A stretch of 64,000 nt of DNA from Niabella ginsenosidivorans (GCF_001654455.1 NZ_CP015772.1:124001-188000); one strand, 5' to 3'. Shown: positions 1-8,985, counted from the stretch's first letter. Notes: generated by a model not told the origin, from the letters alone. Made by a program: numbers and translations.

Positions 1-388
1 TTTTATTTAATATCGGTTTTATTGAGGGAATAATGCCTTTTAATTTCGCTTTAATAATTATACCCAAAGTGCCGGTATAGGTTAGTCCAAGATGGCGTGC
101 TATTTTTCTTCCTTTTATATCGTCCAGAATGATTGTACTATCAGGGGTTTCCAGTGCTAAAGCAATGGCACTTGATTCTCCTTTATCGATCTGCATTTCC
201 AAAAGTTGCTGCCGGTATTGATCCTTTACAGCAATAATCTCCACCCATTCAGGAAAAGGATCGCCATATTCTGCAGCGATATCCGGTGTGGTTGTAATTT
301 GCCCGTAAACCTTATGTAAAAGTTCCAGTTCGCCAATGTTAGCAAGAATAATGAAACAGCTGGTGTCTGAAATAATTGTTTTAGGCAT
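1..388 (-). CDS. DUF3368-type PIN-domain toxin, 3' end cut by window edge
   Basis: The reading frame starts at ATG 388 and stays open to the left edge, giving 129 residues of a protein I expect to be about 150-160 long. It begins MPKTIISDTSCFI, placing a PIN-type acidic residue at D8. Further acidic positions sit at E71 (DKGESSAIALA) and D89-D90, and a TGTLG turn lies near residue 106. This layout matches DUF3368, PIN-like ribonucleases that act as toxins. The start overlaps the end of the upstream UPF0175 gene by 8 bases, as expected for a translationally coupled toxin-antitoxin pair. RNase activity is inferred from family, not shown. Confidence 0.8.
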   Translation of the reverse strand, partial: MPKTIISDTSCFIILANIGELELLHKVYGQITTTPDIAAEYGDPFPEWVEIIAVKDQYRQQLLEMQIDKGESSAIALALETPDSTIILDDIKGRKIARHLGLTYTGTLGIIIKAKLKGIIPSIKPILNK

Positions 389-608
389 TTGCTACATCTC
401 CTGAAAGTTCCGATGCAGGAAAATTAAAGATAGGAACGTCGTAGCTACCTAATAATTCTGCAAATGCTCTTTTTGTTAATCCGGCAACTTCAGCGGCTTG
501 CCCTAGTGAAAGCTTGCCCAGTTCATAAAGCCGACTTGCTACCAGCATTGCGAGTTGCTGGTTGTCTACATCTAAGCCATCCGGAATATTTAATGTCAAT
601 ACTTTCAT
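381..608 (-). CDS. UPF0175 family antitoxin
   Basis: This 75-residue protein has the UPF0175 pattern: a short N-terminal strand (MKVLTLNIPDGL), then a helical part with a helix-turn-helix-like stretch LSLGQAAEVAGLTKRAFAELL at about residues 33-53, and a PIFNFPASEL tail. UPF0175 proteins are the usual partners of DUF3368 PIN toxins; they probably bind DNA and the toxin. It lies directly upstream of the DUF3368 gene and overlaps it by 8 bases, so the two form one operon with antitoxin first. Autoregulation is expected from family but no operator is obvious in the short AT-rich leader. Confidence 0.8.
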   Translation of the reverse strand: MKVLTLNIPDGLDVDNQQLAMLVASRLYELGKLSLGQAAEVAGLTKRAFAELLGSYDVPIFNFPASELSGDVANA

Positions 609-673
609 AATTGCAAATTTACTATTTATTTTTTTTACGAAAGATTACGGCGTTGAAGGCATTTTTTGTGGTT

Positions 674-2176
674 TTATACATTTCTTATTTTATCTACCAG
701 TGTATCATCATTAAGCAACAGGGAGCAGGTTAATACTGCGGAGAGCGAAGTTCCTAAAATTCCATGCAAATTGAGGCTTTGTCCTGTTAAAAACAGGTTG
801 GGGATTTTGGTGCGCGGACTGATGACGGTTTGTAACGGGTTTTTATAATCTTTTTGCACGCCGTACATCGAGCCATCTTCCAGTCCAATATAATCGCGGT
901 TAGTCAGCGGGGTAGCGGCATAGCTGTACTGAATATTTTCAACAATTTCCGGGAAGCGCTCTTTTACCAGCTTTAACAATTGTGCTGTTTTCCGTTTTTT
1001 GAAGGCTTCGTAAGAGGTGCCACGGTTACTTTCTTTCCCCTTACGGTTATAAGTATCCTTCCATTGTTCCACATCCCTGAACCACATGGGCGTTAAAACA
1101 GAAATGGTTGCGGCATAGGAGGGGTTCTTACGGTCGCGGGTATAATACAAGCCATAACCCAACGGCCAGTTGGCTTCCGTGTAATCATTCATATTCCATA
1201 AACACCCGTCCTTATGAAAATAATAATTGTGATTTTTATAAGGAACCGATCGCGGCTTTAAAACAAGGTGCAGTGAAAAAGAGGATACCGTATTGGGCAG
1301 TCCGCTGATCCGTTTGCGATACACATTTTTTAAAAGGGGCGAATTGGTAAGATTTAGTGTAGCTGCAGGGTTGATATTGGAGATAAAATAACGCGCGCTG
1401 ATGGTGGCGCCGTTTACTATTTCAATATGGGAAATAGCTCTGTTGGTTTCCACGATCTTTTTTACTTCGCAATTGCGCAGGACAGTTCCTCCGTGTTTTT
1501 TTATTTCCGCTGCCAATAGTTTGGCGATCTGCGACCCGCCATCCACGCATTTCCAGCTGCTTTCGATATAGCTGTTTACAATGAGTGCGTGTACGTGAAA
1601 GGGTGTTTTACCGGCAACACCGGAGTAGAGCAGGTTATTGCCCGCCAGCACGGCCTGTAATTTCTTGTTATTGGTAATGGACGCGATGGTTTCCTGTGCA
1701 CCCAGGCCCAACACATTGTTTTTTACGGACGCATCGTCTGTGGTTAAGTGATAAAGTGGAAACTTGCCACACACTTCTTTTACCCGTTCGCAATAGCGGA
1801 TAATGGCTTCCTTTTCTTCCGGGAAATCGGCCACGAGATTTTTAATGAACGCATCATAACCCTGGCTCTGCACATATTCCTTCGGATCATTTTCCAGCAG
1901 GATGTGATCAAAGGCCTCCTCCATTTTTTCCAGCCGGAGTTGATCCATGATACCGGCGTATTTAAAGACCTGGTACAGATTCTGGCCCTTGGCCAACCCT
2001 CCGATATAATGCACCCCGGTATCAAAAAGCTGCTTGTTACGCGAAAAGGTTTGCAGATTGCCGCCAAGCTGTTTGTTCTTTTCCACAACACAAACCCGCA
2101 GCCCTTCCTTACCCAGTATGCTGCCACATAAAAGGCCACCCAATCCGCTGCCGATGATGATAACGTCGTAATCCAT
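674..2176 (-). CDS. NAD(P)/FAD-dependent oxidoreductase, CrtI/retinol-saturase type
   Basis: The protein begins MDYDVIIIGSGLGGLLCG, a Rossmann dinucleotide-binding motif at the extreme N-terminus, followed by an EK (VVEKNKQLGGN) that binds the FAD ribose. The length of about 500 residues, the GGNLQTF/GVHYIGG segment and the C-terminal LFLTGQSLNLHGILGTSLSAV (second FAD contact) match the phytoene-desaturase/all-trans-retinol 13,14-reductase superfamily. The substrate is probably a polyene or isoprenoid but is unknown. I use the second Met (2176), because the longer frame to 2200 would overlap the HxlR gene just upstream. That gene ends at 2187, so the two are probably co-transcribed. Confidence 0.8.
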   Translation of the reverse strand: MDYDVIIIGSGLGGLLCGSILGKEGLRVCVVEKNKQLGGNLQTFSRNKQLFDTGVHYIGGLAKGQNLYQVFKYAGIMDQLRLEKMEEAFDHILLENDPKEYVQSQGYDAFIKNLVADFPEEKEAIIRYCERVKEVCGKFPLYHLTTDDASVKNNVLGLGAQETIASITNNKKLQAVLAGNNLLYSGVAGKTPFHVHALIVNSYIESSWKCVDGGSQIAKLLAAEIKKHGGTVLRNCEVKKIVETNRAISHIEIVNGATISARYFISNINPAATLNLTNSPLLKNVYRKRISGLPNTVSSFSLHLVLKPRSVPYKNHNYYFHKDGCLWNMNDYTEANWPLGYGLYYTRDRKNPSYAATISVLTPMWFRDVEQWKDTYNRKGKESNRGTSYEAFKKRKTAQLLKLVKERFPEIVENIQYSYAATPLTNRDYIGLEDGSMYGVQKDYKNPLQTVISPRTKIPNLFLTGQSLNLHGILGTSLSAVLTCSLLLNDDTLVDKIRNV

Positions 2177-2186
2177 AGGTTTCAGA

Positions 2187-2576
2187 TCATGCAGGTGCAA
2201 TACTGGATGTTTTTTTACCCACAGCGTTTTTCTTATTCCGCAGCTTATTGCCCCAATCGGAAATGGCTTGCAGCATAGGCCCTGCTGATTTGCCTGCTGC
2301 AGTTAATTCATATTCTACTCTGGGAGGCACTTCCGGATAAACGATGCGTCTGATCAAACCGTGCTGTTCCAGTTCTCTCAGCTGTGCGATCAACATACGT
2401 TCCGATACGCCGGGAATCGATTTTAATAATTCATTATACCGCATTTTCCCGTAAAGAAGGTTAAAAAGAATGGTGGGCTTCCACCGGCCGCCAATAATGG
2501 ATAAGGCATGAACAACCCCGCAGTTCCGGATCAGTTGCGCTTCATTCAGTGCATTTGTGGAGTTTATTTTACGCAT
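2187..2576 (-). CDS. HxlR family transcriptional regulator
   Basis: Encodes about 129 residues with the single winged-helix of the HxlR family: CGVVHALSIIGGRWKPTILFNLLYGKMRYNEL, then SIPGVSERMLIAQLRELEQHGLIRR (recognition helix and wing) and VEYELTAAGKS. The conserved Cys at the start of the domain, often redox- or electrophile-sensing in this family, is present (RNCGVV). The open frame extends upstream, but the Met at 2576 (MRKINST) gives the usual length. It lies divergent to an SDR gene and directly upstream of a flavoprotein. It probably represses one or both in response to a reactive small molecule; that role is inferred. Confidence 0.85.
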   Translation of the reverse strand: MRKINSTNALNEAQLIRNCGVVHALSIIGGRWKPTILFNLLYGKMRYNELLKSIPGVSERMLIAQLRELEQHGLIRRIVYPEVPPRVEYELTAAGKSAGPMLQAISDWGNKLRNKKNAVGKKTSSIAPA

Positions 2577-2589
2577 ACTTACTTTTTTG

Positions 2590-2617
2590 TCAGTACTTAA
2601 CAATTTTATCAGTACTT
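2590..2617. promoter_or_regulatory. Candidate HxlR operator: TCAGTACTT repeated with 19-base period
   Basis: In the 93-base divergent spacer between the HxlR and SDR genes, the nonamer TCAGTACTT occurs at 2590-2598 and again at 2609-2617, each carrying the palindrome AGTACT. A 19-base period puts both copies on nearly the same DNA face. This suits a dimeric winged-helix repressor controlling both directions. The assignment is by position and symmetry only. Confidence 0.5.
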
Positions 2618-2669
2618 GTAAAAATATAAATATCTGCACAATTTTACGGCTTCATTTAAAAAAATTACT

Positions 2670-3410
2670 ATGAAACAATTAGAGAGTAAAACAGTATTGA
2701 TAACGGGTGGCAGCAGGGGAATAGGCGCTGCCATTGCACAACGGCTTGCGCGGGAAGGCGCACAGGTTGCGCTCACCTACAAAGCTTCTCCGGAAAAGGC
2801 AGCGGAAGTAGTAAAAGCCATTGAAGAGCAAAACGGGAAAGCAACAGCGATACAGGCGGATAATGCCGACCCACAGGCGATTGTGAACGCAGTTGAAACA
2901 ACCGTAAAGGAATTAGGCAGACTGGACATTTTGGTGAATAATGCGGGCATCGGTGTTTATAAGGATATCAATGCATTTACGGTGGAGGATTTTGATGCGA
3001 TTGTAGCGGTGAACATACGGGCCGTTTTTATGGCAGTAAAAGCAGCCTTGCCTTATCTGAAAAGGGGCAGCCGGATCATCACCATTGGCAGCTGCCAGGC
3101 TGATCGGATGCCAGGCCCGGGCGGTGCGCTTTATGCAATGAGTAAAAGCGCCCTTACAGGCTTTACAAAAGGTATTGCAAGAGATCTGGGGCCAAAAGGA
3201 ATTACCGCTAATCTGGTGCATCCCGGCCCGGTGGATACGGATATGAATCCCGCAAACGGCCCTGCTGCTGATTTTCAGCGTTCTTTAATGGCGCTTGATG
3301 CTTTTGGAACCGGTGATGAAATTGCATCACTGGTGGCTTACCTGGCCGGACCGGAAAGCAGTTATATTACCGGGGCCGGTTTTTTGATTGATGGCGGAAC
3401 AAATATTTAA
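2670..3410 (+). CDS. SDR family oxidoreductase (3-oxoacyl-ACP-reductase-like)
   Basis: A classical 246-residue short-chain dehydrogenase. It has the cofactor motif TGGSRGIG at residues 12-19, NNAG at about 90-93, and the catalytic triad S141, Y155 and K159 (GSCQ and YAMSK). It ends with DGGTNI, typical of FabG-like SDRs. It is transcribed divergently from the HxlR gene, a common arrangement in which an HxlR repressor controls a detoxifying reductase. The substrate is unknown. It is unlikely to be the housekeeping FabG because no fatty-acid genes are nearby. Confidence 0.85.
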   Translation: MKQLESKTVLITGGSRGIGAAIAQRLAREGAQVALTYKASPEKAAEVVKAIEEQNGKATAIQADNADPQAIVNAVETTVKELGRLDILVNNAGIGVYKDINAFTVEDFDAIVAVNIRAVFMAVKAALPYLKRGSRIITIGSCQADRMPGPGGALYAMSKSALTGFTKGIARDLGPKGITANLVHPGPVDTDMNPANGPAADFQRSLMALDAFGTGDEIASLVAYLAGPESSYITGAGFLIDGGTNI

Positions 3411-3487
3411 TAGTAAAAGGAAATTAATGTATTCAGATTTTATACGAATCTGGAGCTTCAATAATCTTTGGGTGACCAAAAAGTAAT

Positions 3488-3511
3488 GTCAGCCTGAGCC
3501 TGACGAAGGCT
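3488..3511. repeat. REP-like intergenic element
   Basis: Inside the 215-base spacer between two convergent genes lies a GC-rich word containing CCTGAGCCTGACGAAGG, with AGCCT/AGGCT ends able to pair. Words of this CCTGAGC..GACGAAGG form recur between genes in many Bacteroidota genomes, as I recall them. Only one copy is visible here, so repetitiveness is inference. Confidence 0.4.
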
Positions 3512-3625
3512 AATCCCAAGATATTTATTTGTGCGATTATCATTTTTTTATAAAATTAAATTTGTAAAAATTAAAGTTGACTGGTTAGCCTTATTCTACA
3601 TTTATAAAGTTGCTTCCTGGGTACG

Positions 3626-6600
3626 CTAATTTTCGTGTTTTCTCAGTACCCAAATCACATTGGAGGTGTACTTTGTATTATCTACCCGCTCAAAGGAAAG
3701 TCCATGTTTTATTGCTAACTCTTTGATCATTTTTCCGGAAAGGAAATGCAGCTCATTGACCGTTTTGTTGAAGGAGAATATTTTGGTGGAAAAGAATTCG
3801 GTCAGCCGGGTACCTTTATGTTTCGCTTTCAGATCTTTATCCCCATCGCGGATCACCAGCACGCCGCCTGGTAATAAGCTTTGAATAGCTTTTTCAATAA
3901 CAGCTACCTGCTGTTCCGGTTGCAGGTAATGCAGCACATCACTAATGATAATACCGTTATAGCTTTCAAAAGAAAACCGGCTGATATCGGCATGGATAAA
4001 ATGAATGTCGTCCGTTTTGCTGAAGCAGTGATTGGCGGTATCGATCTTTCCTTCATCATAATCCACACCTGTAATACGGCGTTTTTCCTGGCTGCTCCAG
4101 TAAAGAATATAGCTCATAAAACCATAGCCGCAGCCCAGGTCCAGGATGCTGCCCTCCAATGGCATCACCTTATGAAAAGGCTGGTAATAGTTTTCCAGCC
4201 GCAGCTTTATTTTTAAATACCATTCCAGTACCGGGCCTTTATAAATATAATTAAAGAACAGGTGCTCTTTAAAATATTTTGGCTGTTCCAGTTCTTTTGT
4301 TAATTGGGTGTGCTGTTCCCTGAAGTATTTTGAAACAGACCGGGTACGCTCCTGGTAAGAGCTGCCCCAGCTCAGATCATCTGCTTTGATCCTGGGTAAG
4401 TATTGCGCTGTAATGGGGCCGTTCTTTAATAAGTAATCGCCTTTTGTCATGGTATAACCCAATCCATGTAATAAAACGGGAACAATATCCAGGTGTAACT
4501 TTTCCGCCAGGTAAAAGGCGCCTTTGTGAAAGCGTTTGATAGGTGGGCGCGCACTACGGGTGCCTTCCGGGAATACCACAATAGAATAACCTTTATCGGT
4601 AAGTGTTTTCAGGAGCGGCACACTGTTCTCAATACCATTGGCAACCGGATAAAAATCGGCCATGCGGATAGCCCATCCAAATACCGGCGACTTCCAGACC
4701 CAGCGGTTGGTCAGCAAGATCAGCCGGGGGTTCAGCATGGCCATTTTTAAAATATCCAGAAAGGATTGGTGGTTGGCAATAACAACTGCAGGTGTTTTAA
4801 ATGTTTCGTGTGCAGGATTATTAATTTTTTTTCTGAAATTGCCCATAATATACAGCACCGACATGCAAAACTTAGACAGTAATACATGGTAAATGTATTT
4901 TCCTTTTTCTTTATTGAAAGGATTCAGCTTTACCAGGAAAAAACCAACAAGGGTCAATAATAGACTGGTGGAAGCAAAGTACACAAATGAAAAAGAAGAA
5001 CGGTGCCAGCTCCAGAGGGTCCAGGGATGGAATTTCCGTTTGATCCTGCTTTTAATAAAAAGATTGAAGAGAAAAGGTATTAATATCTGCGACATTAATA
5101 CCACGCAGAGGATACCGGTAACCGAAATGAACGAAATGGATCTTAGCGCTGGATGCTTTGCAAAACCCAGCACACCCAACCCTGCAATAGTGGTAATGGC
5201 AGAAAGCAGGATGGAAGATTTATAGGAGCTTAATAATTTTTTACCGGTTTTATATTCCGATAAAAGGCCGTCCATTACAAATAAGCTGTAATCATCGCCC
5301 AGGCCAAATATAAGCGTGGACACGATAATATTTACAATGTTGAATTTAATACCAGCAATCGCCATAATGCCCAGTATCCATACCCAGCTGATGAGCATTG
5401 GAATGAAAGCCATCAGCATTAATTCGATCCTTCCAAATGTAAGGAACAATACCACTGCTACCAGGATGGATACGATCCAGGCAATACGGTTGAAATCATC
5501 ATTGACCATTCCCGTTAACCGGTTGGTGAGGTACTGGCGGTCTAAGACCACGGCATTATCGGCTTTTTCAAGCGTATTGATGACGATTTGCTTCTGCTGC
5601 TCCGGCACTTTCAAAAGCGTAACTACCGAAGCGTGGCCGGGCTGTTCCGTAATATAATCATCAAGATAAGTATTGCGGATATCCTGCAACTGCTCTTTAT
5701 TAACCGGCGTAAAATCGGTATTCAATAATTGCTCAAAACCGGCAAATGCATTTGCTTTAAAGCCGGTTGCGACGCCCTGCGCTTTTATATCCGAAAGCAG
5801 TTGCTGCTTCTTTTCAGTCGTCCAGTAAGCATTCCAGCGATCGATACGCTTTTTTTGCAGCGAATCTGACAGCAGCAGGGAGGCAACCCCGGCGCTGCTA
5901 TTGACTTGTCCGGTGGCTTTAAAACTGTCTATTGTATTTTGCAGCTGCTCGCTTCTGCTGAGGGCATTCTCCAGGCTGTTTCCTTCTGCCACCAGATAAA
6001 CAGATTTTAAGGAAGACCCGCTGATGCTGTTGAGCTTTGCTTCGGCCTGCTTCAGCTCTTTGGACATATAGTTGAGCTGCGTCATGTCCGGCTCAAACTG
6101 CACCTTTTTCATGTAAAACAGGAAAACAATGGTCAGTACAAAAATGAGCGCCACCAGCCATTTATTGGTTTCCGGCCGCACCCCGGCCAGCTTATCCAGC
6201 CAGGAATGATGCCCTGCGGGGCTTTGTGCCGATCTGCCCAGGAAATGCGGCAGGAATACCAGCGAACAAATAACAGCGCCCACCAGGCTCAGTCCCGCAA
6301 ACAACCCGAGGTCCTTCAGCATATCGGAAGTAGCATACTGGAGCGACAGGAAACCGGCGATAGTGGTAAAGCTTCCAATGGTTAATGGAAAAGAAAGATC
6401 CCTGATCACCTGCCGCACATTGCCTGTATGGCGGTAATGATTAAAAACGTGCAGTGAATAATTGATCACGATCCCCAGCACAATGGACCCTGTACCCAAT
6501 GCAATCACAGAAATACTGCCTTTGATCAGATAAATAAGAGCCAGTGAAAAGGCAGCCCCATAAACAACCGGTACCAAAATCAGCACCGGTGCCCGCTTCT

Positions 6601-7471
6601 TTTTGAAGTAAAATGCAATGAACAGCACCAGGAATACTATAGTGATGCCTTGTGTGAACAGCGTATCCTTTCTTAGCTGGATGGCGTTGCCTTCAGAGAC
6701 AACCGCCCCGCCGAAATAATAAGGCTGTATCTGCGGGTGCAGTAGCCGTAATGAATCAAAGGTGTGATCCAGAATATCGAAAAAGCGTTTATTCATACCG
6801 GTGTTACCGGCTGCATATACGGGCGTAATGAACAACAGCATGGTTTTGTTGTCCTTTGTGATGATATGATTATCGTACAGCTCAAAATTATCATCAAATT
6901 GCAGCTGCTGTAATTTTTTCAATGCCAGGAACGAAATACCACTCGGATCATTACGGATCACATCATTGATCGCAAAGCCTGAGGGGGAGCTTAATAATTT
7001 AATATCATTTGCCAGTGTTGCTTTTAATACTTCCGGCTGCCTGAACGTATCGATCTTTGCATAATCTTTTTCTGACAAAAAAACGGGGAGATGTTCCTGG
7101 ATGGTCTGAAACAATTCCATTGTAAAATCATCTTCCACTTTGTACCTGATATTTTTAATATAGGGTTTTGCTCTTTGCTGCAATGCATCTGCCAGCTCAT
7201 CTGTATAGCTTACCAGGCTGTCTGCTGCTGTACGGCCGGTATCTTTTAAGGATACCATAATGGCCAGCTTATCGGCGAACTTTGAGTTCCCAAAAACCTG
7301 CGTCAGCTTTTCCGTTTTCTGATCTTTGGGAATGATGGCATAAACATCCTCTACAAATTTTATCCGGCTGGCAAAGAGCAGGAACAGTGCCAGCGTTACA
7401 AAAAACAATGAATACAGTAAGGGTTTCCTCGGTCTTAAAAAATCATATATGGAAATAAAAAACTGCTGCAT
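3626..7471 (-). CDS. MMPL/RND transporter fused to lysophospholipid acyltransferase and SAM methyltransferase
   Basis: A 1281-residue three-part protein. Residues 1 to about 790 form an MMPL/RND-type permease: one N-terminal membrane helix, a periplasmic domain, two clusters of five to six helices (about 270-430 and 660-800) and a second periplasmic domain between them. A PlsC/LPLAT domain follows, with NHQSFLD at about 900-906 and FPEGTRS near 965. The last 200 residues form a class I methyltransferase (LDLGCGYG near 1108). The gene starts 11 bases after the GT2-DUF2062 gene, so they form one operon. Fusions of this kind occur in aryl-polyene/flexirubin loci, suggesting export or acyl transfer of a lipid-linked pigment. 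No ketosynthase or ammonia-lyase lies in this window, so the substrate is open. Confidence 0.85.
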   Translation of the reverse strand: MQQFFISIYDFLRPRKPLLYSLFFVTLALFLLFASRIKFVEDVYAIIPKDQKTEKLTQVFGNSKFADKLAIMVSLKDTGRTAADSLVSYTDELADALQQRAKPYIKNIRYKVEDDFTMELFQTIQEHLPVFLSEKDYAKIDTFRQPEVLKATLANDIKLLSSPSGFAINDVIRNDPSGISFLALKKLQQLQFDDNFELYDNHIITKDNKTMLLFITPVYAAGNTGMNKRFFDILDHTFDSLRLLHPQIQPYYFGGAVVSEGNAIQLRKDTLFTQGITIVFLVLFIAFYFKKKRAPVLILVPVVYGAAFSLALIYLIKGSISVIALGTGSIVLGIVINYSLHVFNHYRHTGNVRQVIRDLSFPLTIGSFTTIAGFLSLQYATSDMLKDLGLFAGLSLVGAVICSLVFLPHFLGRSAQSPAGHHSWLDKLAGVRPETNKWLVALIFVLTIVFLFYMKKVQFEPDMTQLNYMSKELKQAEAKLNSISGSSLKSVYLVAEGNSLENALSRSEQLQNTIDSFKATGQVNSSAGVASLLLSDSLQKKRIDRWNAYWTTEKKQQLLSDIKAQGVATGFKANAFAGFEQLLNTDFTPVNKEQLQDIRNTYLDDYITEQPGHASVVTLLKVPEQQKQIVINTLEKADNAVVLDRQYLTNRLTGMVNDDFNRIAWIVSILVAVVLFLTFGRIELMLMAFIPMLISWVWILGIMAIAGIKFNIVNIIVSTLIFGLGDDYSLFVMDGLLSEYKTGKKLLSSYKSSILLSAITTIAGLGVLGFAKHPALRSISFISVTGILCVVLMSQILIPFLFNLFIKSRIKRKFHPWTLWSWHRSSFSFVYFASTSLLLTLVGFFLVKLNPFNKEKGKYIYHVLLSKFCMSVLYIMGNFRKKINNPAHETFKTPAVVIANHQSFLDILKMAMLNPRLILLTNRWVWKSPVFGWAIRMADFYPVANGIENSVPLLKTLTDKGYSIVVFPEGTRSARPPIKRFHKGAFYLAEKLHLDIVPVLLHGLGYTMTKGDYLLKNGPITAQYLPRIKADDLSWGSSYQERTRSVSKYFREQHTQLTKELEQPKYFKEHLFFNYIYKGPVLEWYLKIKLRLENYYQPFHKVMPLEGSILDLGCGYGFMSYILYWSSQEKRRITGVDYDEGKIDTANHCFSKTDDIHFIHADISRFSFESYNGIIISDVLHYLQPEQQVAVIEKAIQSLLPGGVLVIRDGDKDLKAKHKGTRLTEFFSTKIFSFNKTVNELHFLSGKMIKELAIKHGLSFERVDNTKYTSNVIWVLRKHEN

Positions 7472-7482
7472 TTGTTTTTCCC

Positions 7483-8718
7483 TTATTCGTGGTTAGAGTT
7501 GGCAAGGAGAGGTTTGTTTTTTTTTGCCAGTTTTAAAATTAAAAGGGTCATCAGCCAGAAAAGGAGGGCTGCAAGAACCGCCAGGGTCAGGCTGCCGTAA
7601 AGATATTGTTCCAGGTTCTGACCGATATGTTTTAATGTGAGCTGCTTTGTAAAAGAGATGTCCACAGCTCGGCTCCCCATCCAGGGTTTCCCCATTTTAT
7701 AGCTCAAAAAAACAATGAGTGGTATCATGGGCGGAATGCTGATATTAGCCGCTAAAATAAACAATGCTTTGTTCAGTTTCATGAAATGCGCCAATGGAAT
7801 GCCGATCAGTAACTGGAACCCCCACAGGGGAATAATTCCCATAAACCCGCCAAAAGCTATAGAATTGGCTTTGGTCATTGCCGATTCATTCGGATTGAGT
7901 ATGAGCTGTTTTAGCTGCTGCTTCCAGTTTTTTTTTGTAAAGCGCCGGAAAAAATCGCGGGGCTTTATGTATAAAAAGGTGATCAGCACCAGCAATGTGT
8001 TTAATACGCTGATACGGCTGAAGTCTTTGAAGGGCCGGAAATGAGTGACCCGTTCTTCCTTTGGAGGGTAATACACGGTAATCGGAACCCAGGTGACCTT
8101 AACACCTGCCCAGGCCAGACGGACAATCACCTCAATTTCCAGTTCATATTTGCGGGTAAATAACCGCATTTTGCTGATGGGCGCCAACGGGTACAGCCGG
8201 TAGCCGGTTTGGGTATCCGGGCAGTCAATGCCTGTTTCTACCTGGTACCAGAAATTGGAAAATTTGTGCCCGAAGCTGCTCTTGCCCGGCACATTATCGG
8301 CTGTTTCCATATTCCGGCTGCCCATGATCAGCGCAGGTCCTTCCTGTTCCAGTTTTTCCAGGAACAGGGGCAGGTCTTTGGCAAAATGCTGCCCGTCCGA
8401 ATCAAGGGTGATGGCGTACTGATACCCCAGTTCAATAGCTTTTTTAAAAGCGATCCGCAAGGCAAACCCTTTACCCTTATTGGGACTATAACCGATTACT
8501 GTGATACTGGGAAATCTTTTTAAAACCCCGGGAGTAGCGTCAGTAGACCCGTCATTGACTACAATAACCTGCTGTGTATATTGCAAAACATCCGTAACCA
8601 CCTGTTCAATGCTGGAGGCATTGTTATAGGTGGGAATGATTACACATACGCCCAGCTTTGAAAATCGGTCTGAAATATCAGCGGGTATCATTGAACTGTT
8701 AAGTGACACAAGCTCCAA
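7483..8718 (-). CDS. Family 2 glycosyltransferase fused to DUF2062 membrane domain
   Basis: Residues 25-240 are a GT-A family 2 glycosyltransferase (VIIPTYNN, VVNDGSTD, LDSDGQH as the metal-binding DxD-type motif, and a QTGYRLYP acceptor-site segment). This resembles dolichyl- or undecaprenyl-phosphate sugar transferases. The C-terminal 140 residues carry the DUF2062 pattern (NPNESAMTKANSIAFGGFMG, then LWGFQLLIGIPLA) with several membrane helices. It is the first gene of the operon with the MMPL-acyltransferase-methyltransferase fusion. It probably glycosylates a lipid at the inner membrane before the partner acts; the sugar and acceptor are not readable from sequence. Confidence 0.85.
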   Translation of the reverse strand: MELVSLNSSMIPADISDRFSKLGVCVIIPTYNNASSIEQVVTDVLQYTQQVIVVNDGSTDATPGVLKRFPSITVIGYSPNKGKGFALRIAFKKAIELGYQYAITLDSDGQHFAKDLPLFLEKLEQEGPALIMGSRNMETADNVPGKSSFGHKFSNFWYQVETGIDCPDTQTGYRLYPLAPISKMRLFTRKYELEIEVIVRLAWAGVKVTWVPITVYYPPKEERVTHFRPFKDFSRISVLNTLLVLITFLYIKPRDFFRRFTKKNWKQQLKQLILNPNESAMTKANSIAFGGFMGIIPLWGFQLLIGIPLAHFMKLNKALFILAANISIPPMIPLIVFLSYKMGKPWMGSRAVDISFTKQLTLKHIGQNLEQYLYGSLTLAVLAALLFWLMTLLILKLAKKNKPLLANSNHE

Positions 8719-8896
8719 AAATAAAACTTAAAATCCTAAGCCCCCAAATCTTAAATCACCCAAAAATGATCCTTATGCTCTTCTGCCTGCCTTAAAAGCA
8801 CGGAGTAAAGACATTTTTTAATATGCTAATGATTGTCAGCGTTTTTTTTGGTTTTGGAAGAAACCACCTACATTACTAAATGATTAATTTTTTATC

Positions 8897-8945
8897 AAAT
8901 AGTATATCTTTAAGATATATTTTTTATCATTAAGATATACTATTT
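8897..8945. repeat. AT-rich inverted repeat upstream of DUF4143 ATPase
   Basis: A perfect 14-base inverted repeat: AAATAGTATATCTT at 8897-8910 and its reverse complement at 8932-8945, with a 21-base centre that itself contains TAAGATATA. The TATCTT word therefore appears several times in alternating orientation. It lies about 60 bases before the ATPase start and just upstream of its probable promoter, so it is a candidate operator. Confidence 0.6.
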
Positions 8946-8949
8946 GTTT

Positions 8950-8985
8950 TTGACATAACCAAAAAGTTTATCTTTGTAAGATAAA
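8950..8985 (+). promoter_or_regulatory. Promoter overlapped by palindrome, for the DUF4143 ATPase
   Basis: A TTGAC at 8950-8954 and TATCTTTG at 8969-8976 fit the Bacteroidota -33/-7 elements, with a somewhat short spacer of 16. The -7 element lies inside the palindrome TTTATCTT (8967-8974)/AAGATAAA (8978-8985). A protein bound to the palindrome would block initiation. The same TATCTT core is present in the larger inverted repeat just upstream. Confidence 0.5.

Noticed and set aside
666-848. Rightward open frame over the end of the flavoprotein gene
   Set aside because: It is antisense to a well-supported gene.
3626-8718. Complete flexirubin/aryl-polyene biosynthesis cluster
   Set aside because: Only transport, acyl-, methyl- and glycosyl-transfer parts are present; no ketosynthase, dehydratase, acyl carrier protein or ammonia-lyase is visible in the window.
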